Source: Bacteroidetes bacterium UBA7662
GTDB lineage: Bacteria > Bacteroidota > Bacteroidia > UBA7662
Direction: 5' to 3'
Assembly (NCBI GenBank): GCA_002483345.1
Contig: DLHS01000016.1
Location: 119,536-183,535 of the forward strand
Length of the DNA stretch: 64,000 nucleotides
This document shows positions 45,210-54,273 of this stretch, one piece after another (the stretch's first letter is position 1; each line of letters begins with the position of its first letter). The position numbers and the translations under genes were made by a program. A model generated the notes under the pieces. The model saw only the letters and a program-made list of their open reading frames with translations. It did not search any database and had not been told where the DNA came from.

Positions 45210-47768
45210 ATGCAATCACGACTTCTGTTTCTGCTCCTCTGGACGATGCCGCAGGCTTTGACGGCACAGTTTCACGACAACTTCAGCGATGGTGACCTCC
45301 GGAATAATCCGGCCTGGTCGGGTGACACCGCTCACTTCCAAACCCTGAACGGCCACCTGGCCTTGCAGGCACCTGCCGGAGTTTCCAGGTCACAGCTGAC
45401 TACTGCTAATCAGGTACAACTGGAGGCCGTTTTCAGCGGCTGGATTCGGCTGCATTTTAACCCCTCGTCGGTCAACTATCTCGACTATTATATCCTGTCT
45501 GATACAGATTCGCTTCATTTGCCGCTGAACGGACTGTTTATACGTTTCGGGCATACAGCCGATGAGATCAGTTTGTACCGGCAACAGGGAAGCGTCCGCA
45601 CCAAAGTCATCGACGGCCCTGACGGTATGCTGAATTTCAACGATAACTCCCTCCGGTTCACGCTTAGCCGCGATTCGAACCAGCTGTGGACATTAATTGC
45701 GGATACCTCCCTGTCAGGAGGAAACCTGCAGGTACTGGGCCGCTGGGCAGATTCGACCCGCTACCCTGCCCGGTACAGCGGGCTGGTTTGCTACTTCAGC
45801 GCTACCCGGGCCGATAAGTTTTATTTTGATGAACTCACCGCTACGGGTCTGCCCTGGCAGGACAAGGAAGCACCTGTATTACTTTTCAGTGAATTGGTTC
45901 AGCCACGCCAGTTGCGGTGTCGGTTCAGCGAGTCCCTCTCTCCTGCCACCCAGGCAAATCAATTCAGGAGAAACAGCCAGCAGCAAACGGCAGAAAATTT
46001 AGTCTGGGAAAGCCCCGAGCAGCTACTGGTAAGTTTTGGCACCCCTTTTCTGCCAGACCTCAACCATTCCATCAGTCTGCTTCAGTTGGCTGATACCTTG
46101 GATAACCACCTGGATACCACCCTGGTTTTGAAGTGGCATCAGCCAGTTTTCGGAGAGATTGTAATTCATGAGTTGCTGGCAGACCCGTCTCCACCGGTAT
46201 TACTGCCGGAAGCCGAGTTTGTGGAGCTATATAACCGTTCTGACCATACGCTTAACCTGAATCAATACCGCTGGAGTGACCCTGGAACCAGTGTGGCCCT
46301 GCCGGCTTATGAGTTGCCGGCAGGAGGTTACGTCATCCTTTGTCCGGCAGTGGCTGCAAGCCAGTTCAGCAATTTTGGTTCTGTACTGGGACTGGCCACC
46401 TGGCCTTCGATCAACAACGACGCTGATCAATTGTACCTGAAGACTACTGACGGCCAGATAATTGACAGCCTTCGGTTCGAGATTAACTGGATGAAAAATA
46501 CAGATAAGCAAGCCGGTGGCTGGAGTCTGGAAAGGCTTGACCCTGAACAGTTTTGTGTCGTTAGCGAGAACTGGTCGGCCTCTCAGGCAGCAGTGGGTGG
46601 CACCCCTGGCAGGCCGAACAGCGTTGAACAAACGGTTACAGATATACAGCCCCCTGCTGTCGCCGGGTATCAGCTCCCTGTGCCCGACAGTTTATGGCTG
46701 CACTTCACCGAGTTTGTATATGCACACCCTTCAAACCGCATTCAACTCAATCGCGAAACCATTCCCTGTTTTCCGGCAGGAAGCGATGGAAGTAAAGCAT
46801 GGTGGTGTGTGCTCCCTGATGGCGGTCTGGGCAATAAAGCCGATACTTTGCAGATAAGTGGTTTTGGTGATTGCAGCGGGCAATTACTTGTTGATACACA
46901 GTTGATTATAGCATGGCCGGCATGGCCGGAGCCCGGCGATATCGGGGTAGATGAGTTACTTTTTGCGCCAAAAATCGGTAACGGAAGTTTTGTGGAGCTG
47001 CGTAACAGGAGCACTAAAATCCTGGACTTAAAGGATTTGATTTTTGGCAATCCGGGTGAAGCAGGACCGCTGAATGAGGTTGCTTTATCAACCAACATCC
47101 GGCTGTTCATGCCGGATGAGCGGCTGGTTCTGACACGTTCGGCAGAGGCGGTCAGGGGCAGCTTTCCGCAACATGGACAATCATTTCAGGAGCTCAGTAG
47201 CTGGCCTTCTATGCCACAGGCAGGTGGTGAACTGGCAATCTATCGGAAAGATGGTGCTTTGCTCTGCCGCTGGTCCTATCACCCGGAAGATCATTTTCAG
47301 TTACTTCAGGACACAAAAGGGGTGAGTCTGGAACGTATCAACGCCGGAGAAATTCCTGTATGGCACTCGGCAGCCATACCGCCCGGGGCAACGCCAGGTT
47401 TGCCTAACAGCCAGCAGGTACAGCAAATTGTAACCGGAGAAGCTCCTTTTTCACTGCAAAAGCTTCTTTTTTCACCCAACAACGATGGCATGGACGACCA
47501 GATGGGTCTCTGTTGGGAAAATCTGCCACCGGGAGGGTTGCTGAATGTATCTGTGTTCTCCGTCAGGGGTAATCCTGTCAGGGCGCTTTGTCAACAGCAA
47601 CTCATGGGTTCAACCGACTGTGTATACTGGGATGGGCTGGATGACAACGGCAGACGTTGTGCCACCGGCAGGTATCTTATTCTGACAGAATCGTTTTGGC
47701 TTGATGGAAGCAAAACCAAGGAACGATTACTTGTTGTGCTCGATGCGTTGGACGATTTTAATCCCTGA
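45210..47768 (+). CDS. secreted lamin-tail-domain protein with FlgD-like C-terminus
   Basis: 852 aa. Signal peptide at 1-19 (ending LTAQ). Laminin-G/concanavalin-like N-terminal part (FHDNFSDGDLRNNPAWSGD). Lamin-tail domain at about 315-400 (VIHELLADPSPP ... AEFVELYNRSDHTLNL) and a second related unit at about 585-680 (VDELLFAPKIGNGSFVELRNRSTKILDL). The C-terminal SPNNDGMDDQ block with FlgD-like Ig fold (YWDGLDDNGRRCATGRYLI) is typical of CHU_C-type T9SS cargo. Likely surface exposed; function unknown. Ends 11 nt inside the convergent ArsR gene. Confidence 0.87.
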   Translation: MQSRLLFLLLWTMPQALTAQFHDNFSDGDLRNNPAWSGDTAHFQTLNGHLALQAPAGVSRSQLTTANQVQLEAVFSGWIRLHFNPSSVNYLDYYILSDTDSLHLPLNGLFIRFGHTADEISLYRQQGSVRTKVIDGPDGMLNFNDNSLRFTLSRDSNQLWTLIADTSLSGGNLQVLGRWADSTRYPARYSGLVCYFSATRADKFYFDELTATGLPWQDKEAPVLLFSELVQPRQLRCRFSESLSPATQANQFRRNSQQQTAENLVWESPEQLLVSFGTPFLPDLNHSISLLQLADTLDNHLDTTLVLKWHQPVFGEIVIHELLADPSPPVLLPEAEFVELYNRSDHTLNLNQYRWSDPGTSVALPAYELPAGGYVILCPAVAASQFSNFGSVLGLATWPSINNDADQLYLKTTDGQIIDSLRFEINWMKNTDKQAGGWSLERLDPEQFCVVSENWSASQAAVGGTPGRPNSVEQTVTDIQPPAVAGYQLPVPDSLWLHFTEFVYAHPSNRIQLNRETIPCFPAGSDGSKAWWCVLPDGGLGNKADTLQISGFGDCSGQLLVDTQLIIAWPAWPEPGDIGVDELLFAPKIGNGSFVELRNRSTKILDLKDLIFGNPGEAGPLNEVALSTNIRLFMPDERLVLTRSAEAVRGSFPQHGQSFQELSSWPSMPQAGGELAIYRKDGALLCRWSYHPEDHFQLLQDTKGVSLERINAGEIPVWHSAAIPPGATPGLPNSQQVQQIVTGEAPFSLQKLLFSPNNDGMDDQMGLCWENLPPGGLLNVSVFSVRGNPVRALCQQQLMGSTDCVYWDGLDDNGRRCATGRYLILTESFWLDGSKTKERLLVVLDALDDFNP

Positions 47769-48108
47769 GCGTTTCTATGCACTGTACAATAGCCTGCATA
47801 CGGTCTTTATTAAGCGAGTAATAAATGTTTTTCCCATCCCTGACTGAAAGGAGTACTTCACTTTCCCTGAGTATAGCCAGGTGCTGGCTGGCAACAGATT
47901 GTTCGATACGGAGTTTGAAGTAAATCTGGGTGACCGTTAACTGCCCGAATTCATCCACCAAGCGAATAATACTGAGCCGCAAAGGATGGTTTACTGCCCT
48001 GAAAATGACACTGGCCATCTTGAGGTCATCTAACTGTATCTGACTGACAGGCAGGTTTTCTTTCTCAATTCCCATACGTTTCGCTGCTTTGTTCTGAGAT
48101 GAATCCAT
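47758..48108 (-). CDS. ArsR-family winged-helix regulator
   Basis: 116 aa. Winged helix IFRAVNHPLRLSIIRLVDEFGQLTVTQIYFKLRIEQSVASQHLAILRESEVLLSVRDGKNIYYSLN. Only one cysteine, near the C-terminus, and no metal-binding CxC box, so the inducer cannot be inferred. It follows tsaB by 28 nt on the same strand. Confidence 0.85.
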   Translation of the reverse strand: MDSSQNKAAKRMGIEKENLPVSQIQLDDLKMASVIFRAVNHPLRLSIIRLVDEFGQLTVTQIYFKLRIEQSVASQHLAILRESEVLLSVRDGKNIYYSLNKDRMQAIVQCIETLRD

Positions 48109-48136
48109 ACATAAGCAATCTAAACCCTAAAATGTT

Positions 48137-48847
48137 TTAGGAATTGGAAATTTTAAAATTTGTGTGAAAGGATTTGCGGTAATCTGGTTTAAAATATGCT
48201 ACATTTTCAAATTTTCCCGCCAGGTATTTATCTCTGGCTGCTTCCAGCAGGTACTGTGCATGTTCGTTTCCTTCCGCTTCAAATCCTCCGCCCCTGCCTT
48301 CAAACAAAGCTGCGTATTTAGGTGCACCAGAGCCAAAAAAGTGTAGATTTAGGTCCCTGTAAGCATCAAAAAGACTGGAGGTAAGCACCAAAGGGGCGCT
48401 TTCCTGAAGGAAACTAAAATCAGTTGAAAGCACGGCGGTGAATACTTCGTCGCGACGGGCGTCTATCATCGGCACCAGCAATTGATTGGGCGGCGTTTCC
48501 GGATAAACCTTCATAAATCCCCTGGCCATCATTTCAAGTGTATCGATGCCAATCAGGGGTAATCCACTTCCATAGCACAATCCTTTGGCCACGGAGGCAC
48601 CGATACGCAGACCCGTATAACTCCCGGGTCCTGCACTTACCACAACCCCGTCAAGATTTTTCAGCTTCAGTCCTGTCGTTGCCAGCACCTCTGCTATCAG
48701 CAAAGTGAGCTTTTCTGCATGCCGGAAGCCATCCTCCACTACTGCTTCAGCCAGGACCGATCCGGAGAAACCTACAGCCACCGAGCAACGCTCGTTGGCC
48801 GTATCAATCGCCAGTAAACAAGGCTCAGAAGGTGACTTCAAGCTCAA
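48137..48847 (-). CDS. tsaB: tRNA t6A biosynthesis protein TsaB
   Basis: 236 aa actin-like ASKHA protein. LLAIDTANERCSVAV at the N-terminus and VVSAGPGSYTGLRIGASVAKGLCY are TsaB signatures. Forms a complex with TsaD and TsaE to make threonylcarbamoyl-adenosine at position 37 of ANN-decoding tRNAs. Its 5' end overlaps the preceding peptidase gene by 23 nt. Confidence 0.92.
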   Translation of the reverse strand: MSLKSPSEPCLLAIDTANERCSVAVGFSGSVLAEAVVEDGFRHAEKLTLLIAEVLATTGLKLKNLDGVVVSAGPGSYTGLRIGASVAKGLCYGSGLPLIGIDTLEMMARGFMKVYPETPPNQLLVPMIDARRDEVFTAVLSTDFSFLQESAPLVLTSSLFDAYRDLNLHFFGSGAPKYAALFEGRGGGFEAEGNEHAQYLLEAARDKYLAGKFENVAYFKPDYRKSFHTNFKISNS

Positions 48848-50492
48848 TTTCCTTACCGTTGCGTTCTACCACCAGGCGGGTTGTTTTACCTTTTTCAAAG
48901 GCAGCCAGGGCATTCATATAACCTGTCATATCCGATACCGGATAATCGCCCAGCCGGATTACAATATCACCGGCTTGCATACCTGCTTTGGCTCCGGGTT
49001 TGCCTTCTGTTACGCCATCTACCTTGATTCCTTTGCCTTCATAAAAATAATCAGGCATAATGCCAAGGGTCACTTTAAAACGCGGTGTATTGCGGTTATC
49101 CGCATCGGCAGTTTTTGCGAAAACAAGCTTTTCAGTTGGTAATTGACCTATAATTCTCAGCATATAGGCAAGCACCTCGGCCTCACCTGCATAATTGAGT
49201 TTTTCGGCATCGTCCTCCGGCTTGTGGTAATCACGGTGTGTTCCGGTAAAGAAATGCAATACAGGAATGTTTTGCAGATAGAAAGAGGTATGGTCGGAAG
49301 ATCCGGTACCGGATTCTGTGGTTTTTATGTTCAACGGACCGGCCTGTGCTTCCACTACCTCTTTCCAGAAGGGCGAGGTGCCGGTTCCATGTACCCCCAG
49401 TTGTAAGGTATTGCTGTCGAGCCGCCCGATCATATCCATGTTCAGCATACAACTGACCTGATCAAGGGTCACTGTGGCATTTTTGGCAAAATAGGCCGAT
49501 CCCAATAATCCCAGCTCTTCTCCCGAAAAGGCAATGAAGAGATAGTTAAACTGCCGGTTGTTGCTTTCCTTCAGCAAACGGGCCAGTTCAAGCAAACCTG
49601 CCGTACCACTTGCATTGTCGTCTGCACCATTGTGAATGGCTCCTTTGCCTGTAAACAGGGAGCCCCCCAGAGAACCATCACCCAAATGGTCGTAATGGGC
49701 ACCTATCACAACCGTGTAAGGTGCATCGTTGTGGAGCAATGCAGCAACATTGTGGCCGGTGGTAGTTGTTTTGAAGATGGTGGTTTTCAGAGACGCCTGT
49801 TTCGGAAATTTAGCTGTTAACGGCTTTTTCAGATAAATGGCTGGTAACCCTCCGCTTTGTGTACGGCGGTCGAGTCCATCGGCAGGCAGGATGTCATCAG
49901 CTGTAGCGGGGTAAAAAATAACTGCTGAGGCTCCCATTTTTTTGGCGAGTGCTATTTTCACTTCCGGTGTGGCATCCGCACCAAATTTCCCGTGGGGATT
50001 GTTCCCGTCGGGACTCCCCAGGCGTACCAGAAATATTTTGCCTGACAGATCCTTTTTACCGGCATAATCGTCGTGACCAAGGGTGCTGTTCTGAATACCA
50101 AAAGATACCTCTACAAGTTTACCTTTTACTTCTCCGCTGGCGGAAGCGGATAAAACTGCATAATCTGTCTGGTATTTCAGCTTTTTGCCATCCAGCTCAA
50201 GCCTGCTATCTCCAAAATCCTGACGGGAGGTAAAAGTAAAAGCCTGGGTCCAGTTGCCCTTATCCCCGGCAGGCTTTAAGCCGAGCTCTTCAAAAGTATG
50301 AATGATATAACGGGCTGCTCCTGCCTCACCGGCAGAGCCTGTCAAACGGCCTTCCAGGCTGTCGTCTGCCAGGTAAAATACATGGTATCGAAGCCGGTCG
50401 CTGGTGGCTGCGATATCCTCAGAAGGCTGTTCCTGCGCTGAAAGCGACTGCAGCCCGCAAACCAATGCAAGGCCTAAGAGTATTTTTTTCAT
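48825..50492 (-). CDS. secreted M28 peptidase with PA insert and PDZ domain
   Basis: 555 aa. Signal peptide at 1-19 (LQSLSAQ). PA-like insert at about 115-230. M28 zinc site in GAHYDHLG, NGADDNASGT, SGEELGLLGS, DMIGR and SDHTSFY. C-terminal PDZ domain at about 475-555 (GKPGAKAGMQAGDIVIRLGDYPV). Predicted periplasmic or surface aminopeptidase. Overlaps the upstream TSUP gene by 4 nt (ATGA). Confidence 0.9.
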   Translation of the reverse strand: MKKILLGLALVCGLQSLSAQEQPSEDIAATSDRLRYHVFYLADDSLEGRLTGSAGEAGAARYIIHTFEELGLKPAGDKGNWTQAFTFTSRQDFGDSRLELDGKKLKYQTDYAVLSASASGEVKGKLVEVSFGIQNSTLGHDDYAGKKDLSGKIFLVRLGSPDGNNPHGKFGADATPEVKIALAKKMGASAVIFYPATADDILPADGLDRRTQSGGLPAIYLKKPLTAKFPKQASLKTTIFKTTTTGHNVAALLHNDAPYTVVIGAHYDHLGDGSLGGSLFTGKGAIHNGADDNASGTAGLLELARLLKESNNRQFNYLFIAFSGEELGLLGSAYFAKNATVTLDQVSCMLNMDMIGRLDSNTLQLGVHGTGTSPFWKEVVEAQAGPLNIKTTESGTGSSDHTSFYLQNIPVLHFFTGTHRDYHKPEDDAEKLNYAGEAEVLAYMLRIIGQLPTEKLVFAKTADADNRNTPRFKVTLGIMPDYFYEGKGIKVDGVTEGKPGAKAGMQAGDIVIRLGDYPVSDMTGYMNALAAFEKGKTTRLVVERNGKEIELEVTF

Positions 50493-51310
50493 CCGAATAT
50501 GCTGAAGTTCATTTGCAAAATTACCACGATAAAGAAGAGCACGAAAAATACCTTCATAATTCGTGGTGAAACCGTGTGGGCAAGACGAACCCCCAAGGGT
50601 GCCGATAATAAAACGCCTGCGGCCATAGGCAAAATTGCCGGCAAAGCCAGTAAACCTATCTGCCAGTCACTCACCTGCCAGTCGGGCAGCTGCAGAGAAT
50701 AAAAAGTTACAGTACTCATCGCCATAATAGCTATAGCCCCCAGGGAAACGGAGGATGCCTTCCTGACAGGATATTTGAGTACATCCGCAAGCAAAGGCAC
50801 CATAACTACCCCGCCGCCCAAACCGCTCATCGCGGAAACAATCCCGCTGAAAGCTCCTACCAGCAATAATTTTGTCTTATCACCCTTTTGCCTTCCTCCG
50901 GAAATACCTTGTTCCTTGCGCATCACCATCCGTACCATCAGGGGAAGCAACAGCAACGTAAAAAAGAGGGCAAACTGCTCTCTTTTATACCAGTGGGCAT
51001 ATTGCAGGGAAAAGCTGGTAATCAGAGCTGTAACCGCTCCCATACCACCTACCAGCAAGGTGTCGGCAGGGAAAAAATTCTTCGATCTGAATTGCCGCCA
51101 GGATCCGGAAAGCCCTGATATCATGGTCAGAAACAAAGAATTTCCAATCACGAACACCACAAACTCACTTCCGAAACCGGCATAAGCAGCATAATAAGCA
51201 GTAAGCACCGGAACATACACTGTTCCGCCCCCCACGCCCAGAAAGCCGCCAATCAGTCCGCTCAACAAACCGAAGAGCAGGAAAATCAGCAGCTGACCCA
51301 GCTCAGGCAA
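50489..51310 (-). CDS. TSUP (TauE/SafE) family permease
   Basis: 273 aa with about eight TM helices. Duplicated GGFLGVGGGTVYVPVL and SAMSGLGGGVVMVPLL motifs define TSUP transporters, which move sulfite, thiosulfate, organosulfonates or other organic anions. The sulfur-handling genes at 54-56 kb make a sulfur substrate plausible, but they are not in the same operon. Lies 2 nt downstream of the S41 protease gene. Confidence 0.87.
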   Translation of the reverse strand: MPELGQLLIFLLFGLLSGLIGGFLGVGGGTVYVPVLTAYYAAYAGFGSEFVVFVIGNSLFLTMISGLSGSWRQFRSKNFFPADTLLVGGMGAVTALITSFSLQYAHWYKREQFALFFTLLLLPLMVRMVMRKEQGISGGRQKGDKTKLLLVGAFSGIVSAMSGLGGGVVMVPLLADVLKYPVRKASSVSLGAIAIMAMSTVTFYSLQLPDWQVSDWQIGLLALPAILPMAAGVLLSAPLGVRLAHTVSPRIMKVFFVLFFIVVILQMNFSIFG

Positions 51311-51312
51311 AA

Positions 51313-52983
51313 TCAGTTGGGCTTAACAATCGACTGATACCGTTCGTCATCACTCAGAATGGCAATGGCTTCTTTGATCTCAGGATCGCTGCGGAAAGAG
51401 GCCCGTGTCCGTCCCTGCTGGTAGTAATAGCGCGAGGCTATCTCCTGCTCAAGGAAGGCTTTGATTTCATCGCTGTGTTTGCGGACATCCTGATCCTTAT
51501 CGTGCTTTTGTTTGGCCTTCATGGCTTCATAGTCGGCCTTGATGGCGTCAAAATATTTCTCTTTGACTGCTTTATCCTTAAATTCTTCCAGTGCTTTTTC
51601 ACTTTCGGTGGTATAGTCGTAGTCTTTGTCTTTGATATAGGTCAGAAAATCCTCGTAGGTGGCATCGTCTACCTTAAAATCTTCAGGTTTGGCTAATACC
51701 GGGTTTTTCGAACGGTAAATAGTGGCATAATCAAAAATGTGGCGACGTATCAACAGGCTCACGGTGATATTACTGAGAGCCCTTTCTTCGAGGGCCATAT
51801 CGGGGCTTACGCCGCCGGCATCGTATACCAACCGACCGTTACGGGTTTTGAATGCAACCCGCAGTGAATCCGCCTTTTTAACCGGACGGTTCTGGGCATC
51901 TTTTTCAGAATAATCGATGGCCTGGATACAGCGACCACTGGGAATGTAGTATTTGGCTGTAGTGATTTTCACCTGGGTGTTGTAAGTAAGCGGGCGAACG
52001 GTTTGCACCAGTCCTTTGCCAAAGGATTTCTGACCAATGAGAACACCACGGTCATAATCCTGGATAACACCGGAAACAATCTCCGAAGCAGAGGCGGAAG
52101 AACCGTCAATAAGCACTACAACCGGCATATTCAGATCAACCGGCTCATGGTAGGTACGGTAGGATTTATCCCATTCTTTTACTTTGCCTTTGGTATCCAC
52201 CACCAGGCTGCCTTTGGGGATGAAGATGCCGCTGATGCGGATAGCCTCATCGAGCGAGCCACCCAGATTTCCCCGGAGGTCGAACACAAGCTTCTTCATG
52301 CCTTGTGTTTTCAGCTTGTTAAAGGCACTGATAACTTCGTTACCGGCATTGGTCCGGAAGCCGCTGAGATTGATATAGCCTACCTCCTCATTCAGCATAC
52401 CCGAGAAACTAACACTCTCCACTTTAATTTCCTGACGGACCAGGACTTTGTCGAGCGGTTGTTTTTCACCTGTCCGTTGAATTCTGAGTTTCACTTCAGT
52501 ATTTGGCTGGCCTTTCAGCAGTTTGCTAACATCATCTGTACTCTTGCCCTTGACCGTTTTACCATCGATTTCAAGCAGCACATCACCCGCTCTTAAATCA
52601 GCCTTCTGCGCCGGGAAATTTTCATAGGGATCGGCAATGATGATATCGTCCTCTTTTTTGGAAATGAGGGCACCGATACCTCCGTATTGACCGGTTGTCA
52701 TGAAGCGGAAGTCTTCCATTTCCGATTCGGAGATGTAATCTGTATAAGGATCAAGGCTTTTGAGCATGGCATCGATACCGGTGCGCATGAATTTCGCAGG
52801 CTCAATCTCATCTACATAATAGGTGTTTACCTCCCGGTAAAGGGAAGTGAAAATTTCGATGTTCTTCGACAGCTCAAAATAATCGGTGACAAAGGAGAAC
52901 GAAAAGAAGCCGCCAAGTACAACGGCAGCGATGATAAAAGCCCTGCGTGAACGCAGACGGAATTGAGAAAACCAGTTTTTCAT
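51313..52983 (-). CDS. C-terminal processing protease, S41 family
   Basis: 556 aa from the ATG at 52983; a GTG two codons earlier is less likely. One N-terminal TM (about 12-32), a PDZ domain at about 85-175 (YGGIGALISKKEDDIIIADPYENFPAQKADLRAGDVLLEIDG), then the S41 core. The catalytic Ser lies in IDGSSASASEIVSG and the Lys in GQKSFGKGLVQ. A coiled helical C-terminal region follows. Periplasmic quality-control or processing enzyme. Placed after yidD as in many Bacteroidota. Confidence 0.93.
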   Translation of the reverse strand: MKNWFSQFRLRSRRAFIIAAVVLGGFFSFSFVTDYFELSKNIEIFTSLYREVNTYYVDEIEPAKFMRTGIDAMLKSLDPYTDYISESEMEDFRFMTTGQYGGIGALISKKEDDIIIADPYENFPAQKADLRAGDVLLEIDGKTVKGKSTDDVSKLLKGQPNTEVKLRIQRTGEKQPLDKVLVRQEIKVESVSFSGMLNEEVGYINLSGFRTNAGNEVISAFNKLKTQGMKKLVFDLRGNLGGSLDEAIRISGIFIPKGSLVVDTKGKVKEWDKSYRTYHEPVDLNMPVVVLIDGSSASASEIVSGVIQDYDRGVLIGQKSFGKGLVQTVRPLTYNTQVKITTAKYYIPSGRCIQAIDYSEKDAQNRPVKKADSLRVAFKTRNGRLVYDAGGVSPDMALEERALSNITVSLLIRRHIFDYATIYRSKNPVLAKPEDFKVDDATYEDFLTYIKDKDYDYTTESEKALEEFKDKAVKEKYFDAIKADYEAMKAKQKHDKDQDVRKHSDEIKAFLEQEIASRYYYQQGRTRASFRSDPEIKEAIAILSDDERYQSIVKPN

Positions 52984-52995
52984 AAACACTTTATT

Positions 52996-53205
52996 TTAAG
53001 GTACCGGATCATGGCCATGTCCACCCCAGGGGTGGCAACGACTGATCCGCTTGATGGTGAGCCATCCGCCTTTTAAAAAACCATAACGCTTCACTGCCTC
53101 TATGCCGTATTGCGAACAGGTAGGGTGGTACCGGCAGGCATTGGGCAGCATAGGCGAAATCAGCGCCTGATAAACTTTGATAAGTCCGATCAGCAGGTAT
53201 TTCAA
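52996..53205 (-). CDS. yidD: membrane protein insertion efficiency factor YidD
   Basis: 69 aa. LIKVYQALISPMLPNACRYHPTCSQYGIEAVKRYG and the CHPWGGHGHDPVP end are diagnostic. Amphipathic, assists YidC-dependent insertion. The start overlaps the rnpA stop by 4 nt, the conserved rpmH-rnpA-yidD order. Confidence 0.95.
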   Translation of the reverse strand: MKYLLIGLIKVYQALISPMLPNACRYHPTCSQYGIEAVKRYGFLKGGWLTIKRISRCHPWGGHGHDPVP

Positions 53206-53594
53206 GGAGCGGGCGGGTTCACTGCATCCAGCAATCGATGTAACGCATAAACCAATTGTTTCTCAAGAAACGCATAGTCGCGGATTTCTTTTGCGGAATA
53301 GCTAACTAAAAATACGACTTGTTTATTGCTGCGGAGGAGCTCCTCGTAAAATTTAGCTTTGTTTAACCGGTAAGCCTCTTTCAGGCGGCGGCGGACCAGG
53401 TTGCGGTCGGTCGCCTTTTTGAACCTGCGCTTGGGTACCGAAAAGACGACCTGAGCCGGAAAAGGCAGGCTGCCGTCGGTGATTTCAAGGAGATGGATGG
53501 CAAACGGAAAAACAAAAAAGGAAGAACCACCAGTGAACAGGGCATCCAGGTAGGATTTCCTGCAGAGTCGTTCTTCCTTTTTGAAAGTGAACAT
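53202..53594 (-). CDS. rnpA: ribonuclease P protein component
   Basis: 130 aa. FTFKKEERLCRKSYLDALF at the N-terminus and the RNR-type motif KKATDRNLVRRRLKEAYR bind the RNase P RNA and pre-tRNA leader. Slightly longer than the usual 110-120 aa. A hairpin occupies almost all of the 33-nt gap from rpmH. Confidence 0.95.
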   Translation of the reverse strand: MFTFKKEERLCRKSYLDALFTGGSSFFVFPFAIHLLEITDGSLPFPAQVVFSVPKRRFKKATDRNLVRRRLKEAYRLNKAKFYEELLRSNKQVVFLVSYSAKEIRDYAFLEKQLVYALHRLLDAVNPPAP

Positions 53595-53622
53595 GGCTGT
53601 CAGCGTCGTTGGAGACGCAGCC
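53595..53622 (-). promoter_or_regulatory. hairpin between rpmH and rnpA
   Basis: GGCT/AGCC and GCGTC/GACGC form a two-part stem around a 6-nt loop. It fills the space between the rpmH stop and the rnpA ATG, without a T-run. Could tune rnpA translation or mark an mRNA processing site. Confidence 0.4.
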
Positions 53623-53627
53623 TATAA

Positions 53628-53786
53628 TTAAGCTTTGTGGCGCTTCTCGCTAGAAACAGAAAGTTTCTTACGACCTTTTCCGCGACGACGTGCCAATACT
53701 GCACGTCCGTTTGCGCTTGCCATACGGTTACGAAAACCGTGCTTATTTCTTCTTTTCCGTACTGATGGTTGGAAAGTCCTTTTCAT
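53628..53786 (-). CDS. rpmH: 50S ribosomal protein L34
   Basis: 52 aa. MKRTFQPSVRKRRNKHGFR, then a GRAVLARRRGKGRKKLSVS segment, is the L34 sequence. Read directly from the minus strand. First gene of the rpmH-rnpA-yidD-S41 protease run, with a strong promoter match 26 nt upstream. Confidence 0.97.
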   Translation of the reverse strand: MKRTFQPSVRKRRNKHGFRNRMASANGRAVLARRRGKGRKKLSVSSEKRHKA

Positions 53787-53811
53787 CGCCGCTCGTTTTT
53801 AAACAGGACTG

Positions 53812-53842
53812 CAAATATAGAAATATGAAAACAATATCCCAA
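53812..53842 (-). promoter_or_regulatory. Bacteroidota promoter for rpmH
   Basis: On the minus strand TTG (53840-53842), a 20-nt spacer and TATATTTG (53812-53819) match the TTG-N19-21-TAnnTTTG consensus. This is the best promoter match found in the window. Confidence 0.65.
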
Positions 53843-53945
53843 GCCGAAAAAGAAAATAAGGAGAACAAAGTGATTAAAACACAGAAAAAAAGACGGGCAG
53901 TGGTGGCCGTTTTTAGAAAAAAGAAGAATTCCGTAGTTTGAGCCC

Positions 53946-54251
53946 ATGTTATTCGCACCACTCCGGGAAGACCAGGTAAGGCTGCTGCATCGCAATTTCA
54001 AAGATATCGCCCACGAAAAAAGGTTGAAAATAGTTGAACTGCTGCTGGCGAAAGGTGAAATGCATGTTACCGAGCTGCAGGAACAGCTCGAACTTGACCA
54101 GGCACTCGTCTCACATCACCTCAAACTGCTGTTGCGTTCCCGTTTTCTCCTCATCCGCCGGGAGGGTAAATTCAGCTACTACCGCGTTAACCAGGACAAA
54201 CTACTAAGGCTGATGACTGCTTTGCATTTTTTGAAGGGGCGGTCCGCGTGA
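53946..54251 (+). CDS. ArsR-family winged-helix regulator
   Basis: 101 aa. Winged helix: IAHEKRLKIVELLLAKGEMHVTELQEQLELDQALVSHHLKLLLRSRFLLIRREGKFSYYRVN. It contains no cysteine, so it is not a dithiol sulfide sensor of the BigR/SqrR kind even though it precedes sulfur-transferase genes. It may regulate the MBL-rhodanese operon 194 nt downstream (inference from position). Confidence 0.85.
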   Translation: MLFAPLREDQVRLLHRNFKDIAHEKRLKIVELLLAKGEMHVTELQEQLELDQALVSHHLKLLLRSRFLLIRREGKFSYYRVNQDKLLRLMTALHFLKGRSA

Positions 54252-54273
54252 AGGACGGATTCGCGTAGGGGGT

